The position numbers and the translations under genes were made by a program. The notes under the pieces are model-generated. The model searched no databases. It had not been told where the DNA came from and saw only the letters and a program-made list of their open reading frames with translations. Shown one piece after another: positions 62,357 to 64,000 of a stretch of 64,000 nt of DNA. This stretch comes from Noviherbaspirillum sp. Root189 (GTDB lineage Bacteria; Pseudomonadota; Gammaproteobacteria; Burkholderiales; Burkholderiaceae_D), in NCBI RefSeq assembly GCF_001428545.1, contig NZ_LMHZ01000022.1, forward strand, positions 1-64,000, written 5' to 3'. Positions within the stretch are counted from its first letter, which is position 1. Every line of letters starts with the position of its first letter.

Positions 62357-63103
62357 ATGACGACCCCCATACTGGAAATCAAGGACCTGCACGTTGCCTA
62401 CGGCAAGGTGGAAGCGCTGCACGGCGTCAATCTCAAGGTCGGCAGTGGCCAGATCGTCACCGTCATCGGGCCCAATGGCGCCGGCAAATCCACCATGCTG
62501 AACGCCATCGCGGACGCGTTGCCGACGACCGGCACCATGCGCGGCGCGGTGTCATTGATTGGACGCGACATGAACGGCGTGCCGGTTGAAACTCGTGTTG
62601 CCCACGGCATGTGCCTTGTGCCTGAAAAACGCGAGCTGTTTTCTTCAATGTCGGTGGAAGACAATCTCCATCTCGGCAGCTACCGTCGCTACAAGGCGCG
62701 CGAGAAGGGTTATGCGGACCAGCTTGAGGTGGTCTATGAACTTTTTCCACGGCTGAAAGAAAGGCGCAAGCAGGATGCCGGCACCTTGTCAGGCGGAGAG
62801 CGTCAGATGCTCGCACTCGGACGGGCGTTGATGGCCAAGCCGCAGTTGCTGATGCTGGATGAACCCAGCCTTGGCCTTGCGCCATTGATCGTCAAGGAAA
62901 TCTTCAACATCATTGTGAGGCTGAAGGCAACCGGCGTGGCGATCCTGCTCGTCGAGCAGAATGCACGTGCCGCGCTGCAGACAGCGGATTACGCCTATGT
63001 GCTTGAAACGGGCGATATCGTCCTCGAAGGTCCGGCCTCGCAGCTCGCGCATGACCAGAAAGTGATGGATACGTATCTGGGATTGGCGAAGAAGGCGAAC
63101 TGA
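62357..63103 (+). CDS. ABC transporter ATP-binding protein, LivF type
   Basis: A 248-residue ATPase of the LivF family. Walker [10 protein letters not shown], signature LSGGERQML, Walker [15 protein letters not shown]-loop VEQNARAAL. The ATG at 62357 has AGGAAG seven bases upstream; the frame further back to 62264 overlaps LivM-LivG. It is the last gene of the import operon. A decayed transposase lies just beyond. Confidence 0.93.
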   Translation: MTTPILEIKDLHVAYGKVEALHGVNLKVGSGQIVTVIGPNGAGKSTMLNAIADALPTTGTMRGAVSLIGRDMNGVPVETRVAHGMCLVPEKRELFSSMSVEDNLHLGSYRRYKAREKGYADQLEVVYELFPRLKERRKQDAGTLSGGERQMLALGRALMAKPQLLMLDEPSLGLAPLIVKEIFNIIVRLKATGVAILLVEQNARAALQTADYAYVLETGDIVLEGPASQLAHDQKVMDTYLGLAKKAN

Positions 63104-63153
63104 CCAAGGTCAATTTGCAGTTTTGTATCGATAATGTTCTTCGGTAGGCAGCA

Positions 63154-63436
63154 ACGATAGATAGCATTAAGGACTTCAGGCATTCCTTTCAAGCCATCGG
63201 TCACAGCAATCAGAATGTCGTTGCAGCCACGCGTATTCAAGACGTTGAGCACCTTCATCCAGAATTTCGCGCCCTCGGTGTCCTCGATCTTAAGCAGGAA
63301 ATGCCAGCACTTTGCGTGCCGTCATGTCACGTGCGTACATGGCAATGATCTGGCCGTCAAAGGCGGCAAAGCGCCATTCATGCGTACTGATCAGTTGCGA
63401 GCCGAACGATCCCTGGCGGTCACGCGGGATGGCGAT
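63154..63436 (-). pseudogene. Decayed IS256-family transposase
   Basis: Two minus-strand blocks match the IS256 transposase style. 63314-63436 reads IAIPRDRQGSFGSQLISTHE followed by WRFAAFDGQIIAMYARDMTA. 63154-63291 reads KIEDTEGAKFWMKVLNVLNT followed by RGCNDILIAVTDGLKGMPEV. Between them a frame change and an in-frame stop occur, and about 100 residues of the family are missing. The catalytic Asp in the block VTDGLKG (canonical VDGLKGF) is still there. Only a fragment of one element remains and no terminal repeats are recognised. Confidence 0.75.
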
Positions 63437-64000
63437 GCGCAGCGCGCCTTCTCATGCGGCGCCATGTCAAGCACACCGGCGTTGCGCGCGGCCCGTTGCG
63501 CAAGGGGCAAAAACGCAATGAAAAATCCCCGAGCAACTCATGGAAACTCAAGCTCAACCAGAACGCGTACGCTCATTCTCTGACGTTTCCTCTGTTGCCT
63601 ATAGCTGCGTCTGCCAGGTAATAGGAGCGTCCTTGACAGAAAATTTCAAGACACCGCCACCGGAAGATATATCAATCCACCCCGAGCTTTTCCCAAAAAT
63701 GACATGGCGAACCCCAGTAAGGAACCACAAACCCTCTTCTAACCACATACCAACATTCGCATACAGGCGGAGCTGCATGCTCCCTGGGTTCTGTCGCGCC
63801 ACCCGTTTAAGAGGTACTCATGAACTTTTCTCAAATATTTTCACGCTTATGTTCGTGCGTCTCAACTCATCACCTGAATGACTCTGATGGCTCCGTACCA
63901 AGGGTGGCTCCGCCAGAAAATCCTGCAAATCCCATCGCCGGGGAATCGTTAACGCCAGCGCTGTCAAGCCGCGCTTCGACCGCGAACCAAATAAATAGAC
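63437..64000. other. Right-end region with no supported gene
   Basis: About 560 bp at the right edge. Several short open frames exist on both strands. One minus-strand frame (63599-63802, 67 residues, containing VIFGKSSGWIDISSGGGVLK) has a protein-like composition but no ribosome site and a GTG start, so it might be a real small gene or part of a larger decayed one. The transposase 5' part may extend into the left of this interval. Confidence 0.35.

Noticed and set aside
63540-63881. Plus-strand frame of 113 residues at the right edge
   Set aside because: No ribosome site, mixed composition without a motif; it lies next to the decayed transposase.
1-64000. CRISPR array, restriction-modification, toxin-antitoxin or phage-defence module
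   Set aside because: I found no direct-repeat array and no protein with the motifs of these systems.

Overview
The window looks like chromosomal DNA of a betaproteobacterium, most likely order Burkholderiales and possibly an Oxalobacteraceae-type soil or plant-associated organism. This rests on gene content and protein style (MocR and PaaR regulators, DUF2970 and DUF4214 proteins, many c-type cytochromes, Liv-type importers, a complete phenylacetate route), not on any search. There is no prophage, CRISPR array, rRNA or plasmid origin. Two tRNA genes, two families of small inverted-repeat elements and a decayed transposase are the non-coding or mobile landmarks.

Layout. 1-5.1 kb: a lipoprotein glycosidase, several small unknown genes, a DUF4214 protein, tRNA-Leu(GAG) and tRNA-Arg(ACG). 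5.3-8.5 kb: an AraC regulator divergent from a bile-acid/sodium-symporter-like carrier, then a universal-stress protein and an unknown protein. 8.8-16.1 kb: a diffusible-signal-factor (DSF, cis-2-unsaturated fatty acid) locus on the plus strand, in the order REC-EAL regulator, RpfC-type hybrid kinase, heme-oxygenase-like diiron protein, RpfF-type synthase, PHA-synthase-like protein. 16.1-18.6 kb: DUF2970 protein and two multiheme cytochromes c. 19-23 kb: MocR regulator, lone WYL protein, MarR-MATE operon. 23-27 kb: small genes, a hemerythrin protein, an outer-membrane barrel and a Thr-rich secreted protein. 27.1-29.9 kb: IclR regulator with a CaiB-type CoA-transferase and a citryl-CoA-lyase-like enzyme. 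30.3-32.4 kb: pncB-pncA NAD salvage. 32.5-38 kb: tautomerase with divergent LysR, zinc-ribbon protein, polysaccharide deacetylase, flavin reductase and a secreted metallo-hydrolase.

38-45.9 kb holds the phenylacetate catabolic operon paaABCDE-G-I-K on the minus strand with divergent paaX. 46-49.6 kb holds a glycogen-debranching-type enzyme and a glycosyltransferase. 50.3-53.8 kb completes the pathway with paaZ, a PaaR-like TetR gene and paaY. PaaF, PaaH and PaaJ are not in the window. 53.9-63.1 kb is a second aromatic-acid-type module: DUF2783 protein, MhpA-like flavin monooxygenase and an atypical MBL protein on the minus strand; an IclR regulator and a five-function branched-chain-type ABC importer (binding protein, LivH, fused LivM-LivG, LivF) on the plus strand. 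The right edge is a decayed IS256-type transposase.

The most interesting candidate system is the DSF locus. The usual RpfG (HD-GYP) partner is replaced by a REC-EAL protein, and a probable diiron enzyme with a full UndA/CADD-style ligand set sits between rpfC and rpfF, where it could modify the fatty-acyl signal or its precursor. A second theme is an about 172-bp element with 15-bp inverted ends, present four times in different states of decay; in one place it supplies the stop codon of pncB.
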